A model generated the notes under the pieces. That model did no database searches. It worked only from the letters and a program-made list of their open reading frames with translations, and had not been told where the DNA came from. From Opeltia flavorubescens (lineage: Eukaryota > Ascomycota > Lecanoromycetes > Teloschistales > Teloschistaceae): a stretch of DNA of 64,000 nt. Positions 33,301 to 46,132 of the stretch are shown piece by piece; position 1 is the stretch's first letter, and each line of letters starts with the position of its first letter. The stretch spans positions 563,581 through 627,580 of the forward strand of contig KE546983.1 in assembly GCA_000442125.1 (NCBI GenBank), read 5' to 3'. The position numbers were made by a program, and so were the translations under genes.

Positions 33301-36300
33301 CTGAAGTAAAGATCTATATCTGAGTTCTGGGTTAACTTATGGCGCAGAGAGGAGAACACATGGAACGTCTTACAGCCGGCTGCCAAAATGATGGAGGTAT
33401 GGCTCAATTGAAAGGCGTCACTTTGACGATATAAGTAAGAACGATACCTGGGTCCTAGCGCCCATCGACCCTTCCACGCGCTGTAAATCTCGCTGCTCTC
33501 TCCTCTATGACCTCGCTCTTCTTCGTTCCTCTTCCGTCGCTTCTTTCTGCTGATACCACCGGTCTGAGATTTGCCTGTATTGCGCTTTGAACTATTATCT
33601 GATAGAGGAGACGTCGACTTCGATAATAGCAGAGATGGTGGAAGTAGTTCGGCGGAGGATTTGTTTAAATTCTTTACGACTAATCGCTTGAGAACTTGCT
33701 TCAATATCTGCTTGGGTAGTTTCTTAGATACTCGCTTAAGAAGCTTGTCGAGAAGTTGAAGGTGGTATTGGTTGAAAGCCTGTTGGAGGAGTAGTCGAAA
33801 ACCTCGATTGAAGATAATTTAGATGAGAATGATGATTAGGTTTCTAAATAGAGAATAAATAATCAATGTCCAATTTGCAGCTAGTTGAAGTATCAGATGA
33901 GCTAATTTAATCTCCATAAAATCCCGAGTGTTTCCTCGTCTACCTTCTATAGCGAGTTTGTACTATCAGCAAGTGAAACAATTGTCTCGATAGTAAGATC
34001 TTGAAACGGCACGAAGTAAAGAGGTGAGATTGACTTGGATGGAAGCGGAATTGAGGAGTGCTCATGTGGACGAATGTGTTGTTTGGGGATGGAACAGAGA
34101 TGTGATGACAGGAACTTTGCCGCTCTTCCGGACCCCAGGAAAGTTCCTTGAATCTGCTCCAGAGCCCGGTCATAGTAGATGTGAGTTGATTTTGTAAGAT
34201 ACCAGAAGGGTGCTTCCACCGGTGCGCCCTCATCGATCCCATCGTTCATCGTGGACGCGTCCTTTTCATAGCCAGACCACTCGATTATTCTACTAAATTC
34301 CTCATCAGCGCATACATACTCCCCGTGGCTGTCTCGCTCATCCGTCCCGCCTACTCATCCTCGATGGTATTGATAATTCTCGTACTCTTCTTTATATTGC
34401 ACCCTGAATCCCACCGCGTTGACCGGACTTGACTTATCTCCACCTGCCAAGCCTTCGCCATTCTGGATCTCTGACATATGCGTCAACAAGTCTCTCATTC
34501 CCTTGACATTGAATCACCTGCCCTGCAAACTCCTATGGTATTATATCTACCCTACAACCTCGCTCGGCATTACGTCTCCCCTCGTTCACCGCTCCGACCT
34601 ATCAGTCCAGCGACTCCTCTCATCCCTCCTAGGCCTATGTGAACTCAGCACTCTACTCGAAAACCTCCCTCGATATCACGTCCACCCTCCTATCTAAACT
34701 CATCCAGAGCATCAGTCCGCCGGCTCCTCCATCCAGAAACTCATCACGATCATTACCGCTCTACTCTCTCCTCCCCTTCATCCATCCCATTCTTCCGCCG
34801 TTCGTTGCCCCGACTTCAACCTAAAATCCACCTACCTTCCTCCCCCCGATCCAATCAATTCTTCCATCAACCAAGCAAATTCCCATCCCTTACCCCGCTA
34901 CTCTATCGAGTGTCCCGTCACCCTAGAAGTCGAAGAACCTGGAATAGATCGTTGGAAAGGAAGTCAATTTCAAGTCATGAGTGCGAAGAGACCTGTGGCT
35001 NCAAATGGAAGGAAGGCAATAGTGTTGGGTGGAGGGTAACAAGGGCCAAGGTCAAGAGAATGGGAAAAGGGATACTGTAGGCTTGAGTGGCTCATGCAAG
35101 GCGGCAGCGTGTTTGGAAGGGGGAAGCCTGGGCTGAGACGGTACAAAGTCGTCAACAGCGTAACGAGAGGGGCTGCTCGTGCTTTATGGTGAGGAAGGAG
35201 AGGAGGCGAAGGGAGGGCGGTTTTGGTGGGATGGAGGACAACAAGAATTTACATTGAAAGAATTATGAGGGGAGAGCAAAGAGCTATTGTGCAGGTTCGC
35301 ATGCTCCACGCAAGGCGCTACTATCCTTGAAAAGCAGGCTACTAGGCTGCTAGGGCGGAGAGTCACCGTAGGGTCGTCTGGAGGTCCACGCAACTATCCT
35401 TCACCTCGTCGAGCAAACCACACAACCAAGCTCTGGAATAATGAGCGGCGCTCTACCAGTCATGGTAGCTTCCTGGCAGATCGGGATTCCACCTGGTACA
35501 GTGAAGCCGGGTGGCGGGCGGGTGGGTAAGAGTGGGAGGAAGAGGATGTTTAAGGTGGCGAAGGGGAATGCTGCTGCTTTTCAGTGAGGAGCGAGGAGAG
35601 GAGGCGGAGAAGCAGGCGACATAATCGAGCTCGAATGATAGGCGTCGCTCTGGCGGTTGTGGTTGTTCTTGGCAGATCGGGATGCACTTGGTAGCGTGAA
35701 GCTGTGTAGCGGGGAGTGGCGGCTGGTGGGGATGAGGAAGGGAGGGATGGGTGGCGAAGTAGGTCAGGATGGGGAGGAGAGGGATCGCCGGTGGATGGAT
35801 GGATGGATAGGAGGAAAGGGGGGATATATAGGTGAAAGAGATGGAGGATGGAGTGGATGGACGGATGGACGGATGGACAATGGAGGGAAAAGCACCTGCA
35901 TTGAGGTCACTTTTCGCAGTAGAACCAGCAGATATATGTGAATATTGAGGATAGTCATCAATCATCTGCAAGGCATTAGCTGATCAGCAGTCGATTTTAT
36001 TGTTGTTGAGGATACACGTCTCAAAAGGGTTTTGGTGTCCAAACTTCTTCTTACCCCGCGCTGTCAGTCAAATGCTACTACGTCATACAGCGAAAACAAA
36101 AATTTTGAAAGCCCATCCCTATCCTGACTATAGCCATCCCAATGTTGCTTTGCTTGTAATCAACAGGATCAAGCGCTCCTGCAACTCATCGAGTGTACAT
36201 AGGCCATATGCCTTATACCATCGGCTGCTGGTCGTGATTCCGAAGTACTGCATCTTCGTATCTTCACTGAAATATCAATATTCGAGTCCATCTCGCGTCC

Positions 36301-36356
36301 ACGGCTCTGTTCTGTTCTTCACTCATCAATCCTTACGCCGACGCTTACTCATCACA
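33301..36356. other. Repeat-rich region without a confirmed gene
   Basis: The minus strand is open at 33.70-33.18 kb (basic, Ser-rich, running into the last P1-like fragment), but no domain is recognised. At 34.54-34.74 kb, segments of about 110 bases are duplicated in tandem (TCLGITS-like and TSLDITS-like peptides). At 35.40-35.77 kb a segment of about 195 bases containing GGCAGATCGGGAT is duplicated in direct orientation. One N occurs at 35001. Confidence 0.4.
35790..35882. repeat. GGAT/GGAC short tandem repeats
   Basis: Runs of GGAT (about four units near 35793-35810) and GGATGGAC (about three units near 35855-35880) are separated by purine-rich sequence. They are simple repeats and probably length-variable. 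Confidence 0.7.
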
Positions 36357-38216
36357 ATGGCCTCCGAACAAGAACCTCGAGAACCCACCAAGGTGTCTTC
36401 TAGCATCCATGTACAAGCTGATCAACTCATAAACATCCCTGATTCCTCAGATCTTCCTGCTTCCCATCCAGCCCCACTATCTGGCAATGCAGTCTTCAAC
36501 CCAGAGAATACCTCTGACCCGGAGCCAAGCGTAGCTCCATCTCACTTCTCTTCATCTACGCTGGTCACATTAGGATCACAGCGCATCGGTCCAACTCCAT
36601 CCACAACCAAAGACTCAAGACCAACTGAGTACCATCAGGACGTGACTGCAGACATCGTTGGATCCGTCCCTCACTTCGCGGATCCACAAGGAGCCATTCC
36701 ATCTTCGGCAGAAAATCCATCACCAGCATCGAACCTGCATCTATCACTCCCACTGCCCTCCCCTGACAAGTCAGCATCGGAAGAGACTTCGATTGAAACG
36801 GACCTAAAACGTGATCTTGGGGCAAAGCTCCACGCGCAGCTACCTAAAGACCTCCAGCGTCTGGTCTCACCTCTTTTCGTCGATCCATACACCGATCCAT
36901 CGTCTGTACCCCAATCGTATCGATCGTACCTCACGTCAGCGACATTCCGTGACTTGTTCAGAGACGACTACGAAGCATACGTTGCATCAAAGCCGAAAGA
37001 CTCGTTGCCAAGTCCGTTTGACTTGGAGATGATGGTAAGTGCATTGGCTGACTCGTCAGTCACTTCATCGCTGATCAGCTAGCAGGCATCATCGCAGATG
37101 AACCTGACAGAACTAAAGGACCCCGGATGGGTGAAAGCAAGACTCAAAGCTTACGGCCTACATCAGGCAGATGATGCCGCCTTTGAACGTCATCCATCGA
37201 TTCGCAAAGCCGCTCAAGCGATTATCGAGCAGCCCCGCGATTCACTGCCGACCAAGGAAGACGAGGCTTTATTCAAGGCGAAGTTGCAAACGTACCGTTC
37301 CCATAACGAAGACACCTTCCTGAGACACATGCTTCCTTTCCTCATCAAGGACCAAAGAAAGGTCCCAGCCCACAAATCAATGATACCCGCCCACAAATCG
37401 ATGGTACCAGTTGTCCTGATTGAGCAATCGACAGCCATCCCAATAATCGATGAGTCTCGCGATCAAGACTTAGCCCAGAAGGCAGACCTTCAAGACTCCG
37501 AGGACCAGGTGTACGTCCAATTCTTCAGCAGCGGGATGATTGAAATAGTCAACAGAGACTTTACCCGGACAATTCCCTTCTTTTTTGTCGAAGATAAAGA
37601 CGTAGAGAAGGCCTTGCAAAAGGACGCCAACATGACGAATCCACGGCCTGATCGCACTTTTGGTGTCGACCCAGACTCAATCAACTGGCCTCAGGGATTT
37701 GTTGTTCCTGCGGAGATCCAGCAGATCATGGAAGTCATTCGCTCCTGTGTCCACGTGTTCCTTGTCACTGAGGGTAAATCGGCTCTCGGCAATCTTAACG
37801 AAGCCATAAATCAGATCTATAGGGACGGAGCGTGGGTTTTACATAAGGAACGCTATCTTCAAGAAGTTCTCGGTCTGGAAGATCAAGTCGGGCCAGGTAC
37901 CAACACGTTCATGTTCTCCTTCGTGATTACGGATCAAGTATGCCAAATGTGGGTGCATTGGGCTGAAGTACACGCCACGCCGATTAATGCCTCAATTCGA
38001 GCTTCCAACACGACATACCACATGAACTTGATCATGGCCGCAGCTATCGATGAGCCGAGTACGGTAGGGAAGATTGGACGTGCTCTTCATAATATTCTGG
38101 ACTGGGGAGTTGGAAGAAGGCTGGATAAGCAGATGAAGGAAGTTCGGGAAGGTATTTTTGCATACAGTGAGCGACAAAATCAGGCTCCCACTCCTAAGAA
38201 GCAAAAGACTGGTTGA
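36357..38216 (+). CDS. DUF7924-like PD-(D/E)XK protein, 598 aa (family 2, copy 1)
   Basis: Join of 36357-37034 and 37098-38216. The 63-nt intron is in phase 0 (GTAAGT...CGCAG). The start ATG at 36357 has a good context (CACAATGG). The N-terminal 200 residues are Ser/Pro-rich. A short duplication (PAHKSM twice) lies near 37.37 kb. The C-terminal domain contains NPRPDRTFGVD (about residue 409), then FLVTEGKSALGNLNEAINQ (E-G-K at about 451-453), a hydrophobic strand (TFMFSFVITDQVCQMWVHWA) and NILDWGVGRRLDK near the end. PD...E-x-K followed by an NQ pair about 10 residues later fits the fungal DUF7924-type nuclease fold. The tail PKKQKTG looks like a nuclear localisation signal. The gene at 39.0-40.8 kb, same strand, is its relative. 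Function unknown. Confidence 0.85.
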
Positions 38217-39037
38217 GGGGCAGGGGGGGAGGGAAGAGGGAGGCTCTTGGTATTGGGTCATTGTGGCATTAAGTCAAAAGGATTTATGCTTGCAAATGCT
38301 GGACCACCATCCATCCGAACAGTTTCGAATGGCACTTGATACCATCATCTTCGTTGCATTAAGCTGAGAGAGGCTGTCCACTCAATCACTCGTTTTCCCC
38401 TAACTGCCTCCACTCTCATTCATAGTCTTTCTTCCCGCTCCAATTTCCAGCCCACCTCATTGGCAATATGGAGGACTTTTTAGAGGCGGTGCCATTGTAT
38501 TAATCTCTTGGTGCTCTGCATCGATTTTGCGCTTGTTGACTGGGACGGGGAGGCGTGACTAGCTGAGCAGCGAGGAAGGGGTCATTCAGGGCTGAAGATT
38601 GAGTGTTGGGTGTGGATGGTTGTATCTCAGACGTAATCGACGATGCTTCATTTCCTGCAAGCGAATCGATCTGCTTAATCAAGATGGTCTGTTCTGATAC
38701 GGCCAAGGGCATAGGGGATGCGGTTCTGGAGGCCTAAAGGCATTTCAATAATTTCTTGAGCCAGCCCAAGTCGCCATGTTACTTGGCAGTGAAGTTTAAC
38801 GATGCCTGTCTTAGCTTTGCAACTATTGATGGCGCGGGAGACCATGGCACGCATGGGTCAAGGCTGATCAATGAAGGGTTGTGAGACCCTTGTTTCGGTG
38901 GGGAGGCGATGACGTCATAAGACTGCAAACTGCACGTCAAAATTGATCGGACGCTTCCCTGTTCAGAGTATCAGGTCGCGCTTCATTCGAAGTGCACTCA
39001 TCTGCTAATACAATCATAGATCATTATCTTGTTCGGC
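38217..39037. other. Intergenic between the family 2 genes
   Basis: The only coding candidate is a 70-codon Ser/Pro/Thr-rich frame on the minus strand (38712-38500, ATG start) with no domain. The sequence upstream of 39.04 kb presumably contains the promoter of the next gene. Confidence 0.4.
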
Positions 39038-40849
39038 ATGCATACTCCTGCCACTGACCAAGCGCGACCTACATATTCGCCTCAGTTGCCCCACTCATCC
39101 TCTTTCACTTTAAATACTCCACATTCGATCTCATCAATTCACTCCTCGAATCCAACCACTAGCGATCAACCAGACGTTGCCGATCAGTGCCATCAAGACG
39201 AGCGCCCGGTATCGCTCAGAGTAAGACATCTCACTTGAAATTCATATCGTGAACAAGTTAACATGTCTTGCTGACTGACTCCAAAGGAAACCATCCTCAC
39301 CCCAGCCTCCACGCAGCAGAACCTACCTCGCTCAGCATCTAATTCATCGTCTTTCATCTCAGGTGAGACACTGACATCAATAGCAGCTGCAAATTCTCAC
39401 ATCACCTCAGATCAATCTCTGCATGATACAAGTCCATTCATTCAAGGGTTCACCTCTGAAACCCACGCAAACCGAGGACAGCCCAACGAAGAACGCTCAG
39501 AAGTAGACCTTTCGGCTAGAACACTATCAAGAGAAGAGTCGAACGAAGACTCATCAGGATCAGCCCAGCGAGGACTTAGATCAGATTGGATCGCAGTTGC
39601 CGAAAGCGGACCTGAAGGCCTTGGCTCAGAGTGGCTCGCGGACAGTGAAAGTGAAACACAAGATCTAGGTCCAGAGTGGCTTGCCGACAGCGAAAGTGAG
39701 GCAGGAACAATCGCCAAATCGAAGATGTCTGTCAGCGAAGTACGTAGTATGCTTACCCGGAACCGAATGGTAGTGGACGATGCAGAAGCGAGAGTGCTTG
39801 GTCAGCCACTCATCGACAAGGCCATTGACATCATGGACGATAGGAGGAACTCGGAGTTGAGTGACAAAAAGGCTGGCAAGATTGTTGAGACCATGAAGTT
39901 CTACAGTACCAAGAACGAAACAACCATGCTGATCAACCTGTGGTCACTCCTGGTCAACGAGAAACGATTCTGCAAAATGAAGCTGGCATCTGGTGAGGAA
40001 GAGAGTTTGTCGCCGGAGGAAGAGAAAGAAGCTATGCAGTGGATCAAAAGAGCGTGGGTCAAAGATGACAAATTATGGACCAAGTATCAGGCGGAGTTCT
40101 TTGCGCACACCCTGCCGGAGATTGCAAAAACTGGGGATGAAGCCTTGGATGTTTTACTGGCCGCAGTCCCTCGTATTGCGAAACCAAGACCTGATCTTTG
40201 CATCGGCTTCGACGGGAAAGCATTCTCTGCGAGGGTCCTTGAAGTGCTGGAGCAGTTTGGATGCAAGCTTACAGCGGAGCAATATCTATCGTTCTTTGAG
40301 ACCGAAGCCAAGGGCGCGGATGGTACCCTAGGAGAAGCTTCGAATCAATGCTGCAGGGGGGGTTCAGGCATGACCAAGCTTTGCCGCAATTTCTTCAAAA
40401 GCACCAACGCATGGTTAAGCGTTGTACCCTCCAAAGCGAGCAGCAGCAGTCAAACAGCGTCCGCAGTGCATTCGTCTTCAACCACCGAAATCGAATACCC
40501 TCGTCCAGACATGAAATCGTTCACCTTCTCCATGGCTCTCACCCCGGATCTTGCCGTCATGTTCGTCCACTGGGCGGCAGAGATGGATGACTACACAGAG
40601 ATTTGGCACCAAAGCAAGTTGCGCAGCTACAAGCTGGATACTGTCGACGACCTTCGACAACTTCACTGCAATATTGACAATGTGCTTGACTGGGGTATTT
40701 CGAATCGGAAACGGAAGATGGAGGCGCAATGCGAGCGATTTCTAGAGTATATAGTCAAGTTGACCCCGGCGGAGAAGACGACGGCAGGGAAACGGGCGAA
40801 GGATACACTGGAGTCTTCGATCATCAAGCGACAGAAGATTGATTCATGA
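39038..40849 (+). CDS. DUF7924-like PD-(D/E)XK protein, 581 aa (family 2, copy 2)
   Basis: Join of 39038-39220 and 39287-40849. The 66-nt intron is in phase 0 (GTAAGA...CAAAG). The first ATG in frame is 39038. Residues 60-200 are acidic and disordered and include three 15-residue repeats of the type GLGSEWLADSESE (39.57-39.71 kb). The C-terminal domain has AKPRPDLCIGFD (about residue 359), FFETEAKGADGTLGEASNQC (E-A-K at about 400), a hydrophobic strand (TFSMALTPDLAVMFVHWA) and NVLDWGISNRKRKM. These align in order with the 36.4-kb gene. The CRGGSGM that follows NQ resembles the NQCxGGS seen in DUF7924 proteins as I remember them. The C-terminus (IIKRQKIDS) is basic. The role is unknown; nuclear action on DNA is inferred. 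Confidence 0.85.
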
Positions 40850-41503
40850 GGTGGATGAGTGATAATGATGCAATAATAGGGAAGACATGGATTCAAAGGA
40901 CCAGTTTCACATGGCGGGATTTTGGTTTCGGCTTTCGACATTGGAAGCACATGCAGGGAAGCAGGCAAACTATTTCTATGAAGGGGGCGGTCCAGGAGAG
41001 GGGTTTCGGCAAAGATAGATTTATCCCTCAATCAGAAACATGGTTTATCATGTTTTTTCGGGCGCACCAGACCAGGCTTGGAATCTGAGTCCTACATATT
41101 GAGTCCTCCCTCATACTCCTTGAGCCTCAGTCGTCCATGGACGCAATATCACTTCACAAATCCCGCGGTCGTTGAAACTAGGCGGTCCAGTGGCCCTTCC
41201 ATGACCCTTGCTAATCCATTGTAGGACCGGTAAAGCATAGGCCTTTACATGGGCATCTCCTCAGTCAAGCTCTTCGTGGTGTTCCGCTACAGTTGTACTC
41301 CCTCCCTGTCTCTAGTAAGTTTCTGTTCAAGAGGTCTTGAGGAAGGACTGTGGTGCGTACAGGGCCGGAATCCAAGTCGCTGGCAGTATCCGTCATAGGA
41401 GGTAACGTCTGTGCCCGATCTCTATCTCTGATTCGCCTTGACGACATATGCCTATAGGTTTAGAGATCAATTCCTTGTCCAAAAGAGAATGCAGAACGGC
41501 GAT
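40850..41503. other. Intergenic, no gene recognised
   Basis: A 60-codon minus-strand frame (41447-41265, ATG start, basic then acidic, SSRRIRDRDRAQ) could be a downstream exon of the 41.5-kb membrane protein, but the splice phase tested does not join them. Confidence 0.35.
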
Positions 41504-41743
41504 TTACATGGTTACGATCTTCCAGAGAACATGCAAGCCAACTGATATCAGAAGGAATCTGTCATAAATTCCACTGACTTGCTGTCGAAATTCGCGAGGA
41601 CCCAACCCCTTACGTTGTGGGTCATTCCAGTACCAGCATACGATGGTGCTTCCCATAAAGAGGTCCATGAACAAACTGAAAAACAAGAGATATAGAGCAA
41701 AGTGGGCTACTTTCAGTATCCCCGCTAGTATGTTTGCCATCAT
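41504..41743 (-). CDS. Possible small membrane protein
   Basis: Read from the first in-frame ATG (41743) it gives 79 residues with one long hydrophobic segment (MMANILAGILKVAHFALYLL, continuing FFSLFMDLFMG) and a second shorter one near the end (FLLISVGLHVLWKIV), separated by a charged loop (NDPQRKGLGPREFRQQ). A donor-like GTAACC within the last codons suggests splicing to a short tail. The frame also stays open upstream of the ATG, so an additional 5' exon is possible. No family is recognised. It lies near two better-supported membrane protein genes. Confidence 0.4.
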   Translation of the reverse strand: MMANILAGILKVAHFALYLLFFSLFMDLFMGSTIVCWYWNDPQRKGLGPREFRQQVSGIYDRFLLISVGLHVLWKIVTM

Positions 41744-42214
41744 GACGGTCTGAAAGATCTGTTCATACAATGAGGGTTTTGATGTGGGGAGTTTGAAGGA
41801 TTTAGAGCTTTGTGCAGATATCAAGCTTGGTCATCGCAAATCATGACTTCGAATTGTTCACGACGTGAGAGTAAATTAAATTTGGAATCAACAGTAAAAA
41901 ATGTTGATCCGAGATTAGAATCTCCTTCATCACCCTCTATTATAATTGCCATAACAACGTTTCATGTTCATATCATAGATTGCTGTTCGCATATTAAGAG
42001 CTGAGTCTCTTAAAACTTCTATTTTTCAACTCTCGATCTTTGTCTTCCAGTTTTACGGTTGAAAGACTTGACTTAAAGATTGCATATCACGAAAATACTA
42101 TCGATAGCCGACCTACCACTACTAGAGGTATTCGCGTGTACAAAAATTTGGATTTAGACTATAATCATCAAGTTCTGTTTAAAAACCCTCTCGCTCTTGA
42201 TTGATTGGAAAAAG

Positions 42215-43086
42215 ATGATATGCTTTATAGTTTCCCTGTGTCGGGAAAAGCTGGCTTACTTCCGTTGGGGAGATATGACATCTTTTGGATGGGCAGACAC
42301 GGAGGCGATTCAATGGGACTTACACAATTTCATCGAAAACAGCAAGGTGGAAGCTATCCACTTATTGGATCCATTGATCCGCGATAACATGTGTTTATTC
42401 TGCCCCGAGTTCTTGAGCACCTATACCTTCCTAAGTACTCCTCAAGAGGCTACCGCCATCGAGTATTGCAAGCTGCTCCTGAAGCATGTTACCTGCTCTG
42501 TACCAGTTTTAAGATTACCTCAAATGATGTCACCCACTACGTTTGCGGACGTAGGGACTGCCGTAATCGCGATAATCTGCATCGTCATCTTATGGATGGG
42601 TATTAGGCTTTGGGTAAATGGGCAAATACAGGTAACCAATACTTCTTATCACCCGTTTCAGCTCAGAGCTGACAGACGGTACGCCAGCAGGGTTTCGCGC
42701 GACTGCCTCGTCTCTTCCCATGGAGGAACCTCGACGTCCATGCTGTGGAAAAAGATTTAGCAGATACAACGCAGGTTGAGGTAGACAGCCCGGGTGGTGA
42801 AGCGGGAACCCGAAACATCATGTCAGAAGATCGAGTTGACGGCGCAATGACTGTCGACAGCAACGCTGGAGAGACAGGGAATAATTCAGGAAGCGCCCCA
42901 CCTTCGGATAACCCGGGTGGCGAGACAGGACACCCGAACATCGGGACAGACAACCGGGATGACGGCGTAACGACGCCGGACAGCAACGCCAGGAAGCCAG
43001 AATATGATGGAGCAAACGGTCCACTGTCTGGCACGTCGAGTCGTCATCTCCGCTTGCCACAATCAATCGAGAGTGTACAAGACTGA
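42215..43086 (+). CDS. Single-pass membrane protein with acidic repeat tail, 275 aa
   Basis: Join of 42215-42631 and 42676-43086. The 44-nt intron is in phase 0 (GTAACC...CTGACAG). The acceptor was chosen because it makes the two long frames continuous. Residues 1-110 hold several Cys (including CLFC). A transmembrane helix lies at about 113-131 (VGTAVIAIICIVILWMG), followed by a basic juxtamembrane stretch (RLPRLFPWRN) and a long hydrophilic, acidic tail with two repeats of about 33 residues (SPGGEAGTRNI...DSNAGETG and NPGGETGHPNI...DSNARKPE). A TTTAAAAA box lies about 35 bases upstream of the ATG. No family is recognised. By the positive-inside rule the tail is probably cytosolic. Confidence 0.7.
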
Positions 43087-46000
43087 AATTGGACCCGGAG
43101 AGTGTTTATTTCCTCTTGATCAACAACGACAAAGTTCTTTAAATCGGCAAATTGATCCTGTGGTGCGGTTACCAGCAATCACCACTTCCTCAACGTCTGA
43201 AAGACGCCCTCTTTCCTTGTTCAATCTGTATTGGAGTTTCTCATAATGCGGACCTTCGTTCTCATTGCGCTGGATCTCTACTCCGTCCGCTACCGAGAAT
43301 AACATTAACACGATGCGTGTTTTCCTAGACCCAGCGAACCGCACCACATCATATTTCACTTCGGCTGTTTCTCGTTGACGCAGCTGCCAAATACTAGAAT
43401 TGTTCTCGCGCAGTCGGCGTAGTCATCATAAAGACATAGCAGTCTACTGCCAAAAGCGTTGGGCGCGAAATATTCACCGACGAGAATGGCAGTATTATTC
43501 AACTATAATCATGTATCCTTCAACATTGAGAAGGAGGAAGGAGTATTAGCTCCAATGTGTACAGACTCGTTTGATATTTGAATCGATGCTCCTATGGTGC
43601 GGCGTGATTGAGTTTCCCTAGATCCTCGCATGATCATGGACAAATTACCGGGGCAATAACAGCGTGAATAATCGTCATAGGCTCGAGTTGGAGTTGCAGT
43701 TGGTCCATTTCTTATTGGCTCCTAGGAACACCTTGTATCACTCCAGTGCTAGTCCACCACGAAATGACCGTTCAATGTCCCCACCAATATCTCCGTGTCC
43801 AGCCATCTCTTCCTATAATCCTCTAATCTTATTTCCTTCGGCACAGAGCTTTGCCTAACGATTCCTCTGACCTCCTTCCTTACCCCTACCATCGTGCTGC
43901 AGTAAAAGCCATGCAGTCGGTCACCCATGTCGTAGCTAAAGCTCCGCCCGGACGATAGTGCCTCGTACGCAGGCTACCTCCTCGTCCTTCCAGTGTCTCT
44001 CCTTTCAATCGACCCAACCATTCAACATCTCATTATGATTATTCCGTCGACCTATTGTAGCTAGATATCTCATATTCTAGTGCCGGAGATATTTGCCGCT
44101 TTGTGGATGATGATAGTTTGGATGCGGAAAAGTCGAATTAGCAATCGGCTGTGACCGAGGATCGTGCAGTAGGGCAAGAAGAAAGGGTTTTGGAGATCTC
44201 GGGGAGATACGGTGTTGCGGTGACCGTGATTGTTGCTAGGAACAGAGAATAATGTCAGCTTAATTCTTTGCTAGTTGAGATGAATTTGGGGCGGAGATCG
44301 TATATATGTGCCATCACCGTCATCCAAAACCATAGAGAAATATCAACCTCTGTTATCCGGCTGAAAGGATGGCAGTCTGGTAACGAGCTGCGATCTAGTA
44401 GACGGTGTAGGAGAAGCTAGGCTTGGGAGATTGGTATCAAAGATCGTAAGGTTTGGAAGGAAATATCTGTCGGCAGGATCGTTGTAGTATCAATTGACCG
44501 AGGTCGCAACTCAAGGAGGTATCAAAGGAAGCACATGTAAGAGGATAACCCAAAGTTCCAGATTTGAGTAATGAAAAGTTGTTGGGTGTGTCTCTATCTG
44601 ATCCTTTGTTTCTTGGTTAGAATGTATTTCCACATTATTATCAGATCTGAATAAATTATCTTCGTTCGAATGGGTTGTCCTTCACTCAGATATAGCAATC
44701 AATCTATGTCCTGTATGCAGATAGTTATGTTGCATCCGGAAGATGAGATAGAAACATTGATATGTGATCAGCGACGCTACGTGAGAGAGGCTCGGCCCGA
44801 ACCTTACGAGTATTTTGCAACGAATAAGACTACTGTGTCTCCCTTGTATGACGTAGTTCCCTAAGACTTGCGACCCTCGACAGTATTCTTTTAGCATCCC
44901 ATTCCATTATCTGGCATCATAGATCGCTGGTACATCTAGCCCTTCCCGATCTACCTCTTATTCCTTGCTATCTGTAGCCCCCAATACCTTTGCTGCCCGA
45001 TCAGACAATGAATGTACGTCAATCAATCCGAGAACGCCTTTTCAAAGGCTCAATTAATGAAAAGAAACCTCGAGGAGACGGATAAAAGCAGCTAACACTT
45101 TCATATGACTGGAGAGAACAGTCGAATGCGGACTTGGTAATGGTTCGAATGAGGGAAGGAGTGTGCGTATACTGGAGTACCTTGAATCCAAAGACGCTGC
45201 GACGAGATTGAACGTTGAAGATTAGGGTCGACTTATCTGCTTAAGTCCATGCTAGAAGTCTAGAGGGGTACGCGGTATCTTTCACAACTTTAGAGGAGAG
45301 GCACTAACGAGCATAGTCCTGGTCATGGCGGAAGGAAGATTAAAGGAAGAATTACCCGGTGTCGCCAAATCTCCCCTACTGTTTCCCATTAAAGCGAGGT
45401 CGAACTCAGATCGAGCGAAGAGTAAGAGACCAAGACGGACGAGATCAATGCTGCGAGGAAGTATCCACGAATTCGAAGACCAGAATTCCCCCTGCCAGTG
45501 CGCTTGCCATCGTGCCGGAAACTTTGGGCGTTGAGAGTACGAAAAACAGGGCGTTGCCGTCATTAGATTGCCACGTCAAATTAGAACTAGGAACTGCAAG
45601 GAAGGAGAACAAAAACTGGACTTGGTTTTCTTCGGAGCATGCCATCGGTGGTCTGCCGTCGGATACTAATCGTACCTTGTGATATTGACCCTAGACACGC
45701 AAGGGCAAGGCTCGGAGAAATCGTGGGCTTATTTTCGACGAATGGTCCATACAGACATGGAAGGACTCGGCATAGAACGGTACCAGTGATAAATTCGGTA
45801 GAGAATTTTTTAGTAACACACTTGTATTTTTGTCACGAATCGGCTCAAAGATGGCTCTGCTATCACTTCAGAATGTAGATTTCTCTATGGGAATTAATGA
45901 TGCTCAGACGCCATAAAGTATTGAAGATCACTCCCAAGCGACTCCTTTTCGCGAAATCGCCCGCCATCCGTTCGGTAGCTTCGCTGGTCCTAATATCCAG

Positions 46001-46132
46001 GCCTCGCCCTTTACGATCCCTCGACCTTCCACATCCAACCGGACACAGACATCGCCACTCTTTCATACTACTTTAGACTTCTAATTCCAAGACGAACTGG
46101 CCCCTTTATTCCAATCCCACAGCATTCCGGCC
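43087..46132. other. Intergenic, no confirmed gene
   Basis: Candidate fragments only. A plus-strand frame at 44.67-44.86 kb ends EYFATNKTTVSPLYDVVP. A minus-strand frame at 45.65-45.45 kb contains a possible membrane segment (VSGTMASALAGGILVFEFV). Neither could be joined to other exons with confidence. Confidence 0.35.

Noticed and set aside
31764-33704. Long open frames in the purine-rich region read as ordinary genes
   Set aside because: They arise from low-complexity GA/CT sequence and overlap the P1-like fragments on the opposite strand. No start, splice pattern or domain supports them.
41265-41447. Joining this basic/acidic frame to the 41.5-kb membrane protein as its tail
   Set aside because: The available donor is in phase 0 and the frame needed for this peptide is not reached with any acceptor examined, so it was left separate.
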